From Stenotrophomonas sp. NA06056 (GTDB lineage Bacteria; Pseudomonadota; Gammaproteobacteria; Xanthomonadales; Xanthomonadaceae): 64,000 nt of DNA. The DNA is taken from the NCBI RefSeq assembly GCF_013364355.1, contig NZ_CP054931.1, forward strand, positions 124,001-188,000. The letters are read 5' to 3'. The position numbers and the translations under genes were made by a program. A model generated the notes under the pieces. The model worked only from the letters and a program-made list of their open reading frames with translations, did not search any database and was not told the DNA's origin. Numbering within the stretch: position 1 is the stretch's first letter; every line of letters starts with the position of its first letter. Shown here in pieces: positions 37,905-46,559 of the stretch.

Positions 37905-39413
37905 ATGACCCGCAGCGCCTGTACCTCCTCCAGCCGTTTCCAGGTTCGTCGCCCTGTCGTGGCCGCCACCCTCGCCGCGCTCAGCCTGGCCCTGGCCGCG
38001 GCCCTTCCCGCGCAGGCCAGTCCGGCGGCGCTGGCCTTCGAGCCCTACACACTGCAGACCAAGGGCCATGGCGATATTCCCGCCGAGATCGCCACGCTGG
38101 AGGTGCCGCGTCGGCACAGCGAGCCGGACGGTCCGCGCCTGCACCTGAAGGTGGTGCGCCTGCGCGCGACGGCCGGCAATGGCCGCGCGGCACCGGTGGT
38201 CTACCTGGCGGGTGGTCCGGGTGGTTCCGGTATCGACACTGCACGGGGTCCGCGCTGGCCGGTGTTCGACCAGGTGCGGCGCGAATCCGACGTGCTGCTG
38301 CTCGACCAGCGCGGCGCCGGCCAGTCCGAGCCGCCGCCGGAATGTCCCCACGAAAGCCGATTCGACGACGCGCAGCCGCTGCAGCGCGATGCGGCGTTGG
38401 CCGTGCTGCAGGCGACGACCGCCAAGTGCGTAGCGTTCTGGCGGCAGGCTGGCGTGGACCTGGGTGCCTACACCACGGCCGAGAGTGCCGGCGACCTTGA
38501 CGATCTGCGGCGCGCGCTGGACGTGCCGAAGATCAGCCTGTGGGGCATGAGCTACGGCACCCATCTGGCCTTGGCCACGGTACGCCTGCATGGTGGCGGT
38601 CTGGAGCGCGTGGTGCTGATGGGGTCCGAAGGTCCCGACGATACGCTGAAGCTGCCGCTGAGCAGCGACGCGCTGCTGCAGGAGCTGGCGGTGCTTGCGC
38701 GCAAGGATGGCTTCGACGATCTCGCCGGATCGGTCACCCGCGTGCTGCAGGCGCTGCGCGAGCAACCGCGGCAGGGCCGCAGCCACATGCATGAGGGCAA
38801 GCAGGTCACCATCGGCCTGTACGACGCGCAGATCGTCATCGCCAACATGCTGGGGCAACGCGTCCCCCAGCAATGGCTGCCGTTGGTGCTGCGTGAGGCC
38901 GAGCGCGGCAACTACGACCCGCTGGCAGATATGGTGCTGATCGGGCGCGCCCAGTTCGCGAAGTTCCCGGCCATGGGTCTGGCGATGGACGTCGCCTCCG
39001 GGCAGAGTCCGCAGCGCCGGGCGCTGGCCGAAGCACAGGCACGCCAGAGCCTGTTCGGTGACGGGCTGAACTTCCCGTTCCCGGCCATCGGCGAAGGCCT
39101 CGGTCTGGCCGACCTGGGTGAGGGCTTCCGCAGCCCGCTGCACAGCGAGGTGCCGGTGCTGTTCATCAGCGGCACGCTGGATGGTCGTACGCCCCCGGCC
39201 AATGCCGCTGCACTGCTGCCGGGGTTCAGCAACGGCCACGCGCTGCTGGTGCGCAATGCAAGCCACCACAACGAGCTGTGGACCGGCAACCCCGCCATCG
39301 CCCGCAGCATCGTCGATTTCCTCGCCGGCCGCGTCGTGAACGACACCGTGCTGGACGTGCCGCCGCCGGTGTTCGCCACCCACAGCAGTGAGTTGCTGGG
39401 CGGCAAGCGATAA
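37905..39413 (+). CDS. Exported alpha/beta hydrolase (tripeptidyl aminopeptidase-like)
   Basis: The protein has 502 residues from ATG 37905 (GGAG 7 nt upstream). The signal peptide reaches about residue 37 (ALSLALAAALPAQAS). The hydrolase core has VVYLAGGPGGSG, LLLDQRGAGQSEPP and the nucleophile elbow WGMSYGT. A C-terminal FISGTLDGRTPP and ASHHNEL carry the Asp and His of the triad. It resembles secreted proline iminopeptidase or SCO7095-type peptidases. The substrate is uncertain. Confidence 0.9.
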   Translation: MTRSACTSSSRFQVRRPVVAATLAALSLALAAALPAQASPAALAFEPYTLQTKGHGDIPAEIATLEVPRRHSEPDGPRLHLKVVRLRATAGNGRAAPVVYLAGGPGGSGIDTARGPRWPVFDQVRRESDVLLLDQRGAGQSEPPPECPHESRFDDAQPLQRDAALAVLQATTAKCVAFWRQAGVDLGAYTTAESAGDLDDLRRALDVPKISLWGMSYGTHLALATVRLHGGGLERVVLMGSEGPDDTLKLPLSSDALLQELAVLARKDGFDDLAGSVTRVLQALREQPRQGRSHMHEGKQVTIGLYDAQIVIANMLGQRVPQQWLPLVLREAERGNYDPLADMVLIGRAQFAKFPAMGLAMDVASGQSPQRRALAEAQARQSLFGDGLNFPFPAIGEGLGLADLGEGFRSPLHSEVPVLFISGTLDGRTPPANAAALLPGFSNGHALLVRNASHHNELWTGNPAIARSIVDFLAGRVVNDTVLDVPPPVFATHSSELLGGKR

Positions 39414-39423
39414 GGCCCGTCGT

Positions 39424-39456
39424 GTGGCGCAGGATGCGATCCCGGTCCTGCGCCAC
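39424..39456. terminator. Hairpin between the hydrolase gene and mltA
   Basis: GTGGCGCAGGA (39424-39434 region) pairs with TCCTGCGCCAC (39446-39456), making an approximately 10-bp GC-rich stem with an 11-nt loop. No T-run follows. It lies 11-43 nt after the hydrolase stop and just upstream of the NtrC-like box. Confidence 0.5.
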
Positions 39457-39463
39457 GCCCGAT

Positions 39464-39480
39464 TGCACTACATTGGGGCA
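39464..39480. promoter_or_regulatory. NtrC-like box abutting the mltA start codon
   Basis: TGCACTACATTGGGGCA differs at one base from the box at ntrB (TGCACTACATTGGTGCA) and fits TGCACY-N5-RGTGCA except at that position. It ends one base before the mltA ATG. The internal TACATT (39469-39474) could be a -10 element, in which case the mRNA would start at or next to the ATG. Binding there would block transcription. Confidence 0.6.
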
Positions 39481-40647
39481 ATGACTGACCTCATCGCCCC
39501 CTTCAACCGCACGTGCTGGAGCCTTCTTGCGCTTGCCGTGCTTGCTGGTTGTTCCACCACCGGCACCCGTCCCGAATTGCCTGCCGCCGCAAAGCCTGCG
39601 GCCACCTACGCCAAGGTCGCCTGGAGCACGTTGCCGGCCGTATCCGATAGCGACCTGCTGGCAGGTTTCGCCGCCTGGCGCAGCAGCTGCACCCGGCTGA
39701 AGAACGATGCGACCTGGGCCAGGCCCTGCGCGACCGCCGGCACCGTGTCCGACAAGGACGCCAGCGCGATCCGCGCATTCCTGCAGCGCGATCTCGATGT
39801 CTATTCCCTGCGCGCCGGTGGCCATCGCGCCGACGGCCTGATCACCGGTTACTACGAACCCATCTACCCGGGCAGCCTCACCCGTACCGCCACGGCGACC
39901 GTGCCGGTGTACGGCACCCCCGATGATCTGGTGGTCGTGCAGCTGGACAGTGTCTATCCCGAATTGAAGGGCAAGCGCCTGCGCGGTCGCGTGGAAGGCA
40001 AGGTACTCAAGCCCTACGACGACGCCGGCAGCATCGCCAGCAAGGGCGCCAAGGCACCGGTGCTGGCCTGGCTGACCGATCCGATGGACCTGCAGCTGCT
40101 GCAGATCCAGGGCTCGGGCCGCGTGCGCCTGGCCGATGGCAAGCAGGTGCGGCTGGCCTATGCCGAGCAGAACGGCCATCCCTATCGCGCGATCGGCCGC
40201 TGGCTGGTGGAGCAGGGCGAGCTGAAGAAGGAAGACGTCACCATGGATACGATCCGCGCATGGGCGAAGGCACATCCGGCGCGCGTACCGGAGCTGCTGC
40301 GCAGCAATCCCAGCTATGTGTTCTTCGTGCGCAGCCCGGACAGCCCGGAAGGCCCACGTGGTTCGTTGAACGTGCCGCTGACCGCCGGCTACAGCGTGGC
40401 GGTGGATCGCACCGTGGTGCCGCTGGGCAGCCTGCTGTGGCTGTCGACCACGCGCCCGGACGGCACGCCGGTGGTGCGCCCGGTGGCCGCGCAGGATACC
40501 GGTGGCGCCATTGCCGGCGAGGTGCGCGCCGACCTGTACTGGGGTAGCGGCGATGCCGCCGGCAAGCTGGCCGGCGACATGAAGCAGCAGGGCAACCTGT
40601 GGATGCTGTGGCCGAAGGGCGTGGCGTTGCCGGCCGCTGCCCACTGA
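39481..40647 (+). CDS. mltA: Membrane-bound lytic murein transglycosylase A
   Basis: The protein has 388 residues. The lipobox is VLAGCST. The MltA barrel domain starts near residue 110 (GLITGYYEP), and the 3D domain holds the catalytic Asp in VRPVAAQDTGGAIAG with DLYWGSG. It cleaves the glycan strand to anhydro-muropeptides at the outer membrane. There is no Shine-Dalgarno before the ATG. The upstream palindrome suggests unusual regulation. Confidence 0.95.
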   Translation: MTDLIAPFNRTCWSLLALAVLAGCSTTGTRPELPAAAKPAATYAKVAWSTLPAVSDSDLLAGFAAWRSSCTRLKNDATWARPCATAGTVSDKDASAIRAFLQRDLDVYSLRAGGHRADGLITGYYEPIYPGSLTRTATATVPVYGTPDDLVVVQLDSVYPELKGKRLRGRVEGKVLKPYDDAGSIASKGAKAPVLAWLTDPMDLQLLQIQGSGRVRLADGKQVRLAYAEQNGHPYRAIGRWLVEQGELKKEDVTMDTIRAWAKAHPARVPELLRSNPSYVFFVRSPDSPEGPRGSLNVPLTAGYSVAVDRTVVPLGSLLWLSTTRPDGTPVVRPVAAQDTGGAIAGEVRADLYWGSGDAAGKLAGDMKQQGNLWMLWPKGVALPAAAH

Positions 40648-40744
40648 GCCGTTGTGGAAGGCGGCCGCTTCGGCGACCGCTGGGCTGGGGGATAATGGCG
40701 CCCTTCCGATCTCTCCGGCCGCACCTGCGGCCAGGACAAATGCA

Positions 40745-41059
40745 ATGACCTACGCAAAGAACAACCCAAAGAACACCGCAAAATCCAGCGCCAAGAAGTA
40801 CTACAAGCACTGGGCCGAATCCGGCCTGGGCAAGGGCAACGTGCTGATGGAAGCCCGTGGCGAGAAGATCGTGCGCCAGGTGGAGATCTACGGGGCCAAG
40901 TTCGTGTGGGCCGATGAAACCGGCCAGAGCGATGACCGCTTCGTGCTGGCTGACCAGCCGGTGTCGTTCATGGATTTCGATGAAGATGACGAGATCACCG
41001 CGCGCGAGTTTGAAATCGCCTGGAAGAAGGCCCGGGAAGGCACCGGCTACCCCGTCTAA
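40745..41059 (+). CDS. Conserved small protein of unknown function
   Basis: The protein has 104 residues from ATG 40745. The N-terminus is rich in Lys and Asn (NNPKNTAKSSAKKYYKHW), and the C-terminal half is acidic (FMDFDEDDEITAREFEIAW). No signal peptide, membrane segment or known motif is visible. A GATAAT hexamer about 50 nt upstream (around 40691-40696) looks like a -10. I do not recognise the family. Confidence 0.75.
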   Translation: MTYAKNNPKNTAKSSAKKYYKHWAESGLGKGNVLMEARGEKIVRQVEIYGAKFVWADETGQSDDRFVLADQPVSFMDFDEDDEITAREFEIAWKKAREGTGYPV

Positions 41060-41098
41060 GGCCGAGGGGCCTGCAATCATCGGATGGCTGGCGAAATC

Positions 41099-41121
41099 GA
41101 AATGTTATAAAGTTTCATTTC
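41099..41121. promoter_or_regulatory. Zur-like operator upstream of the TonB receptor
   Basis: The 23-mer has the left half GAAATGTTATA exactly as in the gammaproteobacterial Zur box, one spacer base, and a right half AGTTTCATTTC that keeps 7 of 11 consensus bases. GAAATG/CATTTC ends are perfect inverted repeats. The box overlaps a TATAAA -10-like hexamer and lies 22 nt before the ATG, a repressor position. Confidence 0.65.
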
Positions 41122-41142
41122 TCGCCTTCCACCCGCCTCCCG

Positions 41143-43188
41143 ATGAAGACTTCCACGCTGGTGGCCGCGCTCGCGGCCGCCCCGTTCGCCCCTGAAGCAT
41201 TCGCCCAGTCCGCCGACGCCGCGCTCACCCTGGGCAAGGTCGATGTGCACCAGCACAGCGAGGGGCAGCTGAGCGCGCATCAGGTGCTGACCTCGGTGGA
41301 CGTGCTGGGCGCGGACCAGATCGAAAGCCGCAATGTGTCGCACAGCTGGGAACTGCTCGGGCAGATGCCCGGCATCCAGCTGACTGAGACCCGGCAGGGT
41401 GCCGAGTCGGGCAAGGTCAGCTTCCGCGCCTTCAACGGCGAGGGTTACCTCAATGCCATCAAGACCCTGATCGACGGCATCCCCAGCAACGTCAACAGTG
41501 GCAACCAGCGCTTCATCGACATGCTGTTTCCGCTGGAAATCAGCTACATCGAAGTGGTGCGCGGTACCAACGACCCGCGCTACGGCCTGCACAACATCGG
41601 CGGCAACGTGAACTTCGGCACGCGCCAGGGCGGCACCTACACCGACGCGCGACTGGCCTATGGCAGCTACAACACCCGCGATGCGCAACTGGCAGTGGGC
41701 CGCGAAGCCGACGGATTCGCGCAGAACTACTTCGTCGGTACCCAGGCCAGTGACGGCTACCGCGATCACGACAGCTCGAAGAAGTACTCGCTGGGAGGCA
41801 AGTGGTTCTTCGGTTCGCTGGAAGACGGGTTGCGCATCGGCCTGACCGCACGCGCCTATCACCACGAGGCCGACGAGCCGGGTTTCATGACGGCAGAAGA
41901 ATTGCATGCGGGGCGCCGCCGTAGCGACCTGCGCAACGCCAATGATGGTGATGACCGCGACATGCGCCAGTTCGCCGCGCACCTGGACATGAAGCTCAGC
42001 GACGCGCTCACCTTCGGCACGCGGCTGTACTACAACCGCTACGAAGACGACCGCCGGGTGACCTTCAGTGATCTGCCCACCGGTAGTCTGCCGCGCCAGC
42101 GCCGCCTGTGGGACGAGCGCCAAACGGGCCTGCTCGGCACGCTCACCTGGAAGGCCAGCGCCACCCTCACCGTCGAAGGTGGTGTGAACTACGAACAGCA
42201 GGACAACGGCTACATCCGCGAGCGCTACGCCTACGCCGAACCCACCGATTTCAGCCGTCCTCCGGCACGCGTGCAGAACAACGATCGTCACAGCTTCGAC
42301 AACTGGGGTACCTACGTGCAGGCCATCTACCAGCCGGCCGACGCCTGGAAGATCGTGCCGGCCTACCGCGTGGACCGTTTCAGCGGCCACACCCGGCTGA
42401 TGAACGGCATCACCGGCCGCCTGCAGGATTACGGCAGCATCGGCCAGCCCAAGCTGAGCGTCATCCACAGCCTGGGTGAGCACACTCACGTCTATGCCAA
42501 CTGGGGCCGCACCTTCCAGGTGCTGACCGGTTCCACCGCGCCGGCCTACCTCACCGCGGGGCAGGCGCCGATGCAGCCGTCCACCAACACCGGCATGGAG
42601 CTGGGCCTGAAGTTCCAGCCTTTTGCCGGCAGCCAGGCCCGCCTGGCGGTGTGGCAGCAGGATGCAGAAAACGAAGTGTCCAACATGCCAGCCACCGGCA
42701 CGACCGTCACGCTGGGCAAGACCCGCCGCCGCGGTGTGGATATGCAGATCAGCGCGCAGTTGGGAGACGCGTGGACGCTGTGGGCGTCGCATGCCTACCA
42801 GGAGGCGAAGATCACCCGCGACGACCGCGCCCCCGGCGTGTCCCTGCAGGGGCGCGAAGTCGCGGCCACGCCGCGTCACATCAGCAACCTCGGTCTGGAC
42901 TACCAGGCCAGCGATGCCCTGCAGCTGGGCCTGCAGGCGCGTGCGCAGGGCGACTACTACCTGGAAGAGCGCAACGTGGCCGGCAAGTTCGGCGGCTTCG
43001 CCGTGCTGGACCTGAGCGCGAAGTACCAGATCACCCCGGCGTGGAGCGTGGACCTGCAGCTGAAGAACGTCACCGGCCGCGAGTACGCCTACGCCTGGTA
43101 CGACAGCTTCTTCTGGGACAGCGCCCGGCCGATGTTCTCGCCCGCCCCGGGCCGCAGCGTGTTCGTCGGCCTGAACATGAAGCTGTAA
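41143..43188 (+). CDS. TonB-dependent outer-membrane receptor, probably zinc-responsive
   Basis: The protein has 681 residues. The signal peptide is about 21 residues (ends EAFAQS). The plug domain is present (VDVLGADQIESRNVSHSWELLGQMPG and IEVVRGTNDPRYG) and the barrel ends in the aromatic FVGLNMKL. His-containing loops occur (AYHHEADEP, GEHTHVYANW). Plug and barrel alone do not tell the substrate. The Zur-like box upstream argues for zinc or a zincophore, as with ZnuD. No transport genes adjoin it. Confidence 0.9.
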   Translation: MKTSTLVAALAAAPFAPEAFAQSADAALTLGKVDVHQHSEGQLSAHQVLTSVDVLGADQIESRNVSHSWELLGQMPGIQLTETRQGAESGKVSFRAFNGEGYLNAIKTLIDGIPSNVNSGNQRFIDMLFPLEISYIEVVRGTNDPRYGLHNIGGNVNFGTRQGGTYTDARLAYGSYNTRDAQLAVGREADGFAQNYFVGTQASDGYRDHDSSKKYSLGGKWFFGSLEDGLRIGLTARAYHHEADEPGFMTAEELHAGRRRSDLRNANDGDDRDMRQFAAHLDMKLSDALTFGTRLYYNRYEDDRRVTFSDLPTGSLPRQRRLWDERQTGLLGTLTWKASATLTVEGGVNYEQQDNGYIRERYAYAEPTDFSRPPARVQNNDRHSFDNWGTYVQAIYQPADAWKIVPAYRVDRFSGHTRLMNGITGRLQDYGSIGQPKLSVIHSLGEHTHVYANWGRTFQVLTGSTAPAYLTAGQAPMQPSTNTGMELGLKFQPFAGSQARLAVWQQDAENEVSNMPATGTTVTLGKTRRRGVDMQISAQLGDAWTLWASHAYQEAKITRDDRAPGVSLQGREVAATPRHISNLGLDYQASDALQLGLQARAQGDYYLEERNVAGKFGGFAVLDLSAKYQITPAWSVDLQLKNVTGREYAYAWYDSFFWDSARPMFSPAPGRSVFVGLNMKL

Positions 43189-43200
43189 CCCGCAACGCCG

Positions 43201-43224
43201 GTAGCGGTCGAGCTTGCTCGACCC
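43201..43224 (+). repeat. SMAG-type palindrome
   Basis: GTAGCGGTCGAGCTTGCTCG, followed by ACCC, has a GGTCGAGC/GCTCGACC stem after the GTAG leader. It sits 13 nt after the TonB receptor stop. Confidence 0.75.
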
Positions 43225-43232
43225 GCGCGGAC

Positions 43233-43529
43233 TCACGCCACCGCGTTGTACGGTTCGATGCGGGCCAGCACGTCGGCCAGTCTCTCCTTGGTCATCGCAG
43301 CATCGAAATCGGCCTGCAGGCCGATCCAGAACTTGTCGGACACACCGAAGTAGCGGGACAGGCGCAGCCCGGTATCCGCCGTCACGGCACGATGGCCAGT
43401 GACGATCTCGCCGATACGGCGCTGCGACACGCCGATCGCCTTGGCCAGGCGGTACTGGGTGATGCCCAGGGGCTCCAGGAATTCGTGCATCAGGATCTCG
43501 CCGGGAGCGGGGTAGGGGACGGTTCGCAT
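43233..43529 (-). CDS. higA: HigA-type antitoxin
   Basis: The protein has 98 residues from ATG 43529. The XRE HTH of the HigA/VapI group is clear: PYPAPGEILMHEFLEPLGITQYRLAKAIGVSQRRIGEIVTG. The late ADTGLRLSRYFGVSDKFWIGLQ block is a family hallmark. The toxin gene precedes it, with 13 nt between, which is the usual higBA order. It should bind both the toxin and the operator. Confidence 0.94.
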   Translation of the reverse strand: MRTVPYPAPGEILMHEFLEPLGITQYRLAKAIGVSQRRIGEIVTGHRAVTADTGLRLSRYFGVSDKFWIGLQADFDAAMTKERLADVLARIEPYNAVA

Positions 43530-43542
43530 GAGCGCGGCTCCT

Positions 43543-43824
43543 TCAGTGGTAATCGATAATTTCAACTTCGGCGGGCCCCTCTCTGGTCCACACAAAGCAC
43601 ATCCGGAACTGATCATTGATGCGGATGCTGTACTGGCCCTGCCGGTCCCCCAGCAGCGATTCCAGCCTGTTGGCCGGCGGTATCCGTAGATCTCGCAGAT
43701 CGACCGCCACATTGAGCATGGCCAGCTTGCGCAGGGCGACGGCTTCAATGCGATGCCATCTCGCTACGCGCTGGCCCTCGAACAGCGCCTGCGTACGCCT
43801 GCAGGCAAAAGACTGGATCGGCAT
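43543..43824 (-). CDS. higB: HigB/RelE-type mRNA interferase toxin
   Basis: The protein has 93 residues. HigB-1 features are IQSFACRRTQALFEGQR, then LRIPPANRLESLLGDRQGQYSIRINDQFRMCFVW and a terminal VEIIDYH with the catalytic His/Tyr. It cleaves mRNA at the ribosome in the family. It is the first gene of the pair. A likely operator lies upstream, a TAGTATC direct repeat. Confidence 0.94.
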   Translation of the reverse strand: MPIQSFACRRTQALFEGQRVARWHRIEAVALRKLAMLNVAVDLRDLRIPPANRLESLLGDRQGQYSIRINDQFRMCFVWTREGPAEVEIIDYH

Positions 43825-43842
43825 GATGGTAACGCGAGTCGA

Positions 43843-43865
43843 TAGTATCGTATGTCGTTAGTATC
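43843..43865. promoter_or_regulatory. Direct repeat upstream of higB (candidate operator)
   Basis: TAGTATC occurs at 43843-43849 and 43859-43865, 16 nt start to start. The pair lies 19-41 nt upstream of the higB start in an AT-rich patch. The site fits autoregulation by HigA but has not been matched to a known motif. Confidence 0.5.
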
Positions 43866-43946
43866 TGGGGAGCAACCCCGTTGGTGAAGTCCCGGGCGCG
43901 ACGGCTGGCGACGCATTCGCTGTGATCCGATGCCGGACCCAATTTT

Positions 43947-43963
43947 TGCACTACATTGGTGCA
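43947..43963. promoter_or_regulatory. NtrC box abutting the ntrB start codon
   Basis: TGCACTACATTGGTGCA matches the NtrC consensus and differs by one base from glnA site TGCACTATATTGGTGCA of E. coli. It ends directly before the ATG at 43964. The internal TACATT could be a -10 hexamer, so NtrC binding would block initiation of its own operon, as at E. coli glnL. Confidence 0.85.
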
Positions 43964-45025
43964 ATGTCCGACCCCACGCCCCCGCCGTCCCTCGATGCCC
44001 TCGGCACGCCGCTGGCCTGGTCCGGGCCCGATGGCCGAATTGCCGGCTGCAACCCGGCCTTCGCGCGCTGGCTGGGCGTCAGCGGCCGGCGCCTGCTGGG
44101 CCAGCCGTTGGCCGCGTTGGAAGTGCAGGGTGAGGCGCTGGCCCATTTCCTGGCCCGCGACGAGCGCGACAGCCTGCGCCTGAACCGGCTGGCGTTGGCC
44201 TTGCCCGGCGAGGGGGCGCGCTTTGCCGAAGGCTGGATGAGCCGCCGCGACGATGGCGGCTGGCTGCTGGAGGCGCATCCGGTCGATGAGTTTCCCGGGC
44301 TTGACCCGACCCAGGCCCTGCCCAGCGCGCTCAGCGCGGCGCTGAAGGGCCTGGCGCATGAGCTGCGTAATCCGCTGGCCGGGTTGAAGGGCGCCGCACA
44401 GCTGCTGGCCCGCCGCGCCGCGCAGCGCGATGCCAGCGAACGTGAGCTGATCGATCTGATCGGCTCGGAGATCGAGCGGCTCAATGGCCTGCTGGAGCAG
44501 CTGCTGTCACCGGCACCGGCCGCACCGCATGCGGCGCTGAACATCCACGCCGCGTTGGAGCGTGTGCTGCGTCTGGCCGAGAACGAGGCCGGCTGGGCGG
44601 TGCGCCTGCAGCGCGATTACGACCCCAGCATCCCCGAATTCGACGGCGACGCCGACCGCCTTACCCAGGCGGTCTGGAACCTGGTGCGCAATGCCATCCA
44701 GGCCGGCGCCGGCAACATCACCCTGCGCACCCGCGTTGAACACGGCGTGCGCATCGCCGAACAGCTGCACACCCTGGCATTGCGCCTGGAAATCGCTGAC
44801 GACGGCCGTGGCGTGCCCGAGGAACTGGCCGAACACCTGTTCCTGCCCTTGGTCAGTGGTCGCGCCGAAGGCACTGGCCTGGGCCTGGCGCTGGCCCAGC
44901 AGGTCACGCGCGAACATCGCGGCACGCTGACCTACCGGTCGCGCCCGGGGCATACCGTTTTCACCCTGCTGCTGCCGATCGGCAACGGCACCGCCACCGC
45001 CGAGGAGGCCCCGCGCGATGTCTGA
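43964..45025 (+). CDS. ntrB: Nitrogen-sensing histidine kinase NtrB
   Basis: The protein has 353 residues. An N-terminal PAS domain (PDGRIAGCNPAFARWLG) is followed by the H-box LAHELRNPLAGLKGAAQLL with phospho-His132, an N-box LVRNAIQAGAG and G-boxes DDGRGVPEE and GTGLGLALAQQ. It phosphorylates NtrC when nitrogen is scarce and is controlled by P-II. Its end overlaps ntrC by 8 nt. There is no Shine-Dalgarno, and the operator touches the ATG. Confidence 0.96.
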   Translation: MSDPTPPPSLDALGTPLAWSGPDGRIAGCNPAFARWLGVSGRRLLGQPLAALEVQGEALAHFLARDERDSLRLNRLALALPGEGARFAEGWMSRRDDGGWLLEAHPVDEFPGLDPTQALPSALSAALKGLAHELRNPLAGLKGAAQLLARRAAQRDASERELIDLIGSEIERLNGLLEQLLSPAPAAPHAALNIHAALERVLRLAENEAGWAVRLQRDYDPSIPEFDGDADRLTQAVWNLVRNAIQAGAGNITLRTRVEHGVRIAEQLHTLALRLEIADDGRGVPEELAEHLFLPLVSGRAEGTGLGLALAQQVTREHRGTLTYRSRPGHTVFTLLLPIGNGTATAEEAPRDV

Positions 45026-46466
45026 GTCTTCCTCGTCCCCGCCGTGCATCTGGGTGGTCGACGATGACCGCGCCGTACGCTTCGTGCTGTGCACCGCGCT
45101 GCGCGAGGCCGGCTACCAGGTGGTCGACTTCGACAGCGCTGCTCCTGCATTGAAAGCGCTGGCCGAAAGCCCGCCACCTGCGCTGCTGTTCACCGACGTG
45201 CGCATGCCCGGCGACGATGGCCTGGTGCTGCTGGACAAGCTGAAGGCCGCGCTGCCGCAGTTGCCGGTGGTGGTGATGTCGGCGTACACCGATGTGGCCA
45301 GTACCGCCGGCGCGTTCCGTGGCGGCGCGCATGAGTTCCTGTCCAAGCCGTTCGACCTGGACGATGCGGTGGCGCTGGCCCAGCGCGTGCTGCCTGCGGT
45401 AGCGCCGGCCATGGCCGCGCCCACTCCGGCTGCAGACGCATCCAGCGACCAGCCGCCGCAACTGGTGGGCGACACGCCACCGATGCGCGCGCTGTTCCGC
45501 GCCATCGGCCGCCTCGCGCAGGCGCCGCTGGCGGTGCTGATCATCGGCGAGACCGGCACTGGCAAGGAGCTGGTGGCCAATGCGCTGCACCGCGAGTCGC
45601 CGCGTGCACAGCAACCGTTCGTCGCGCTGAACACCGCCGCGATCCCCGCCGAGCTGCTGGAAAGCGAGCTGTTCGGCCACGAGGCGGGTGCGTTCACCGG
45701 CGCGCAGCGGCGCCACATCGGTCGCTTCGAGCAGGCCAACGGCGGCACCCTGTTCCTCGATGAAATCGGCGACATGCCGCTGCCGCTGCAGACGCGCCTG
45801 CTGCGCGTGCTCGCGCAGGGCGAATTCTTCCGTGTGGGTGGACGCGAACTGATCCGCGTCGATGTGCGCGTGGTCGCCGCCACCCACCAGGATCTGGAAG
45901 GCCTGGTCGCGCAGGGAAAATTCCGTGCCGACCTGCTGCACCGCCTGGACGTGGTGCGCCTGCAGCTGCCGCCGCTGCGTGAGCGCCGCGAGGACATCGC
46001 GCAGCTGGCCACCACCTTCCTGGCCGCTGCCGCACGCAAGCTCGATACGCCGCCCAAGCGCTTGACCGCGGCTGCATTGCAGGCGCTGCGCGAGCATGAC
46101 TGGCCAGGCAACGTACGCGAGCTGGAAAACGTGTGCTGGCGCATGGCTGCACTGGCTGCCGCAGACACGATTGGCGTGGCCGATGTCGATACCGCGCTCA
46201 ACCGCACCCGCAGCCGGCGCAGCAGCACGGCCGCCGGCGATCCGGGCCAATGGGAAGCGCTGCTGTCCGAATGGGCACGCCGGCAGCTGGCCGAAGGCAC
46301 TGAAGGCCTGCATGCGCAGGTACGCGAACGGGTCGACCACGCCCTGCTGGAGGCCGCGCTGCAGATCACCCATGGTCGTCGCGCCGAAGCCGCCGCGCGG
46401 CTGGGCCTCGGCCGCAATACGCTTACCCGCAAGCTGGGCGCCGGGCGCCGTCGCGGCGGCCATTGA
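45018..46466 (+). CDS. ntrC: Nitrogen regulator NtrC, sigma-54 activator
   Basis: The protein has 482 residues. In the receiver the phospho-acceptor is Asp60 (LLFTDVRMPG). The AAA+ domain has Walker A GETGTGKE (about residue 177), the sigma-54 contact loop GAFTGA (about residue 225) and Walker B GGTLFLDEIGD. The C-terminal Fis-type HTH is RAEAAARLGLGRNTLTRKL. It activates glnA through the two enhancer boxes at 30630-30673 and probably represses its own operon. Confidence 0.97.
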   Translation: MSESSSSPPCIWVVDDDRAVRFVLCTALREAGYQVVDFDSAAPALKALAESPPPALLFTDVRMPGDDGLVLLDKLKAALPQLPVVVMSAYTDVASTAGAFRGGAHEFLSKPFDLDDAVALAQRVLPAVAPAMAAPTPAADASSDQPPQLVGDTPPMRALFRAIGRLAQAPLAVLIIGETGTGKELVANALHRESPRAQQPFVALNTAAIPAELLESELFGHEAGAFTGAQRRHIGRFEQANGGTLFLDEIGDMPLPLQTRLLRVLAQGEFFRVGGRELIRVDVRVVAATHQDLEGLVAQGKFRADLLHRLDVVRLQLPPLRERREDIAQLATTFLAAAARKLDTPPKRLTAAALQALREHDWPGNVRELENVCWRMAALAAADTIGVADVDTALNRTRSRRSSTAAGDPGQWEALLSEWARRQLAEGTEGLHAQVRERVDHALLEAALQITHGRRAEAAARLGLGRNTLTRKLGAGRRRGGH

Positions 46467-46559
46467 ACGATGCCTGCACGCGATCCTCGCACCCACTTGC
46501 CGAACTGTTGATCCTCCATGGACGATGCCGTCCGTAGTGTTACCTGCAAGGAGTCCTCG

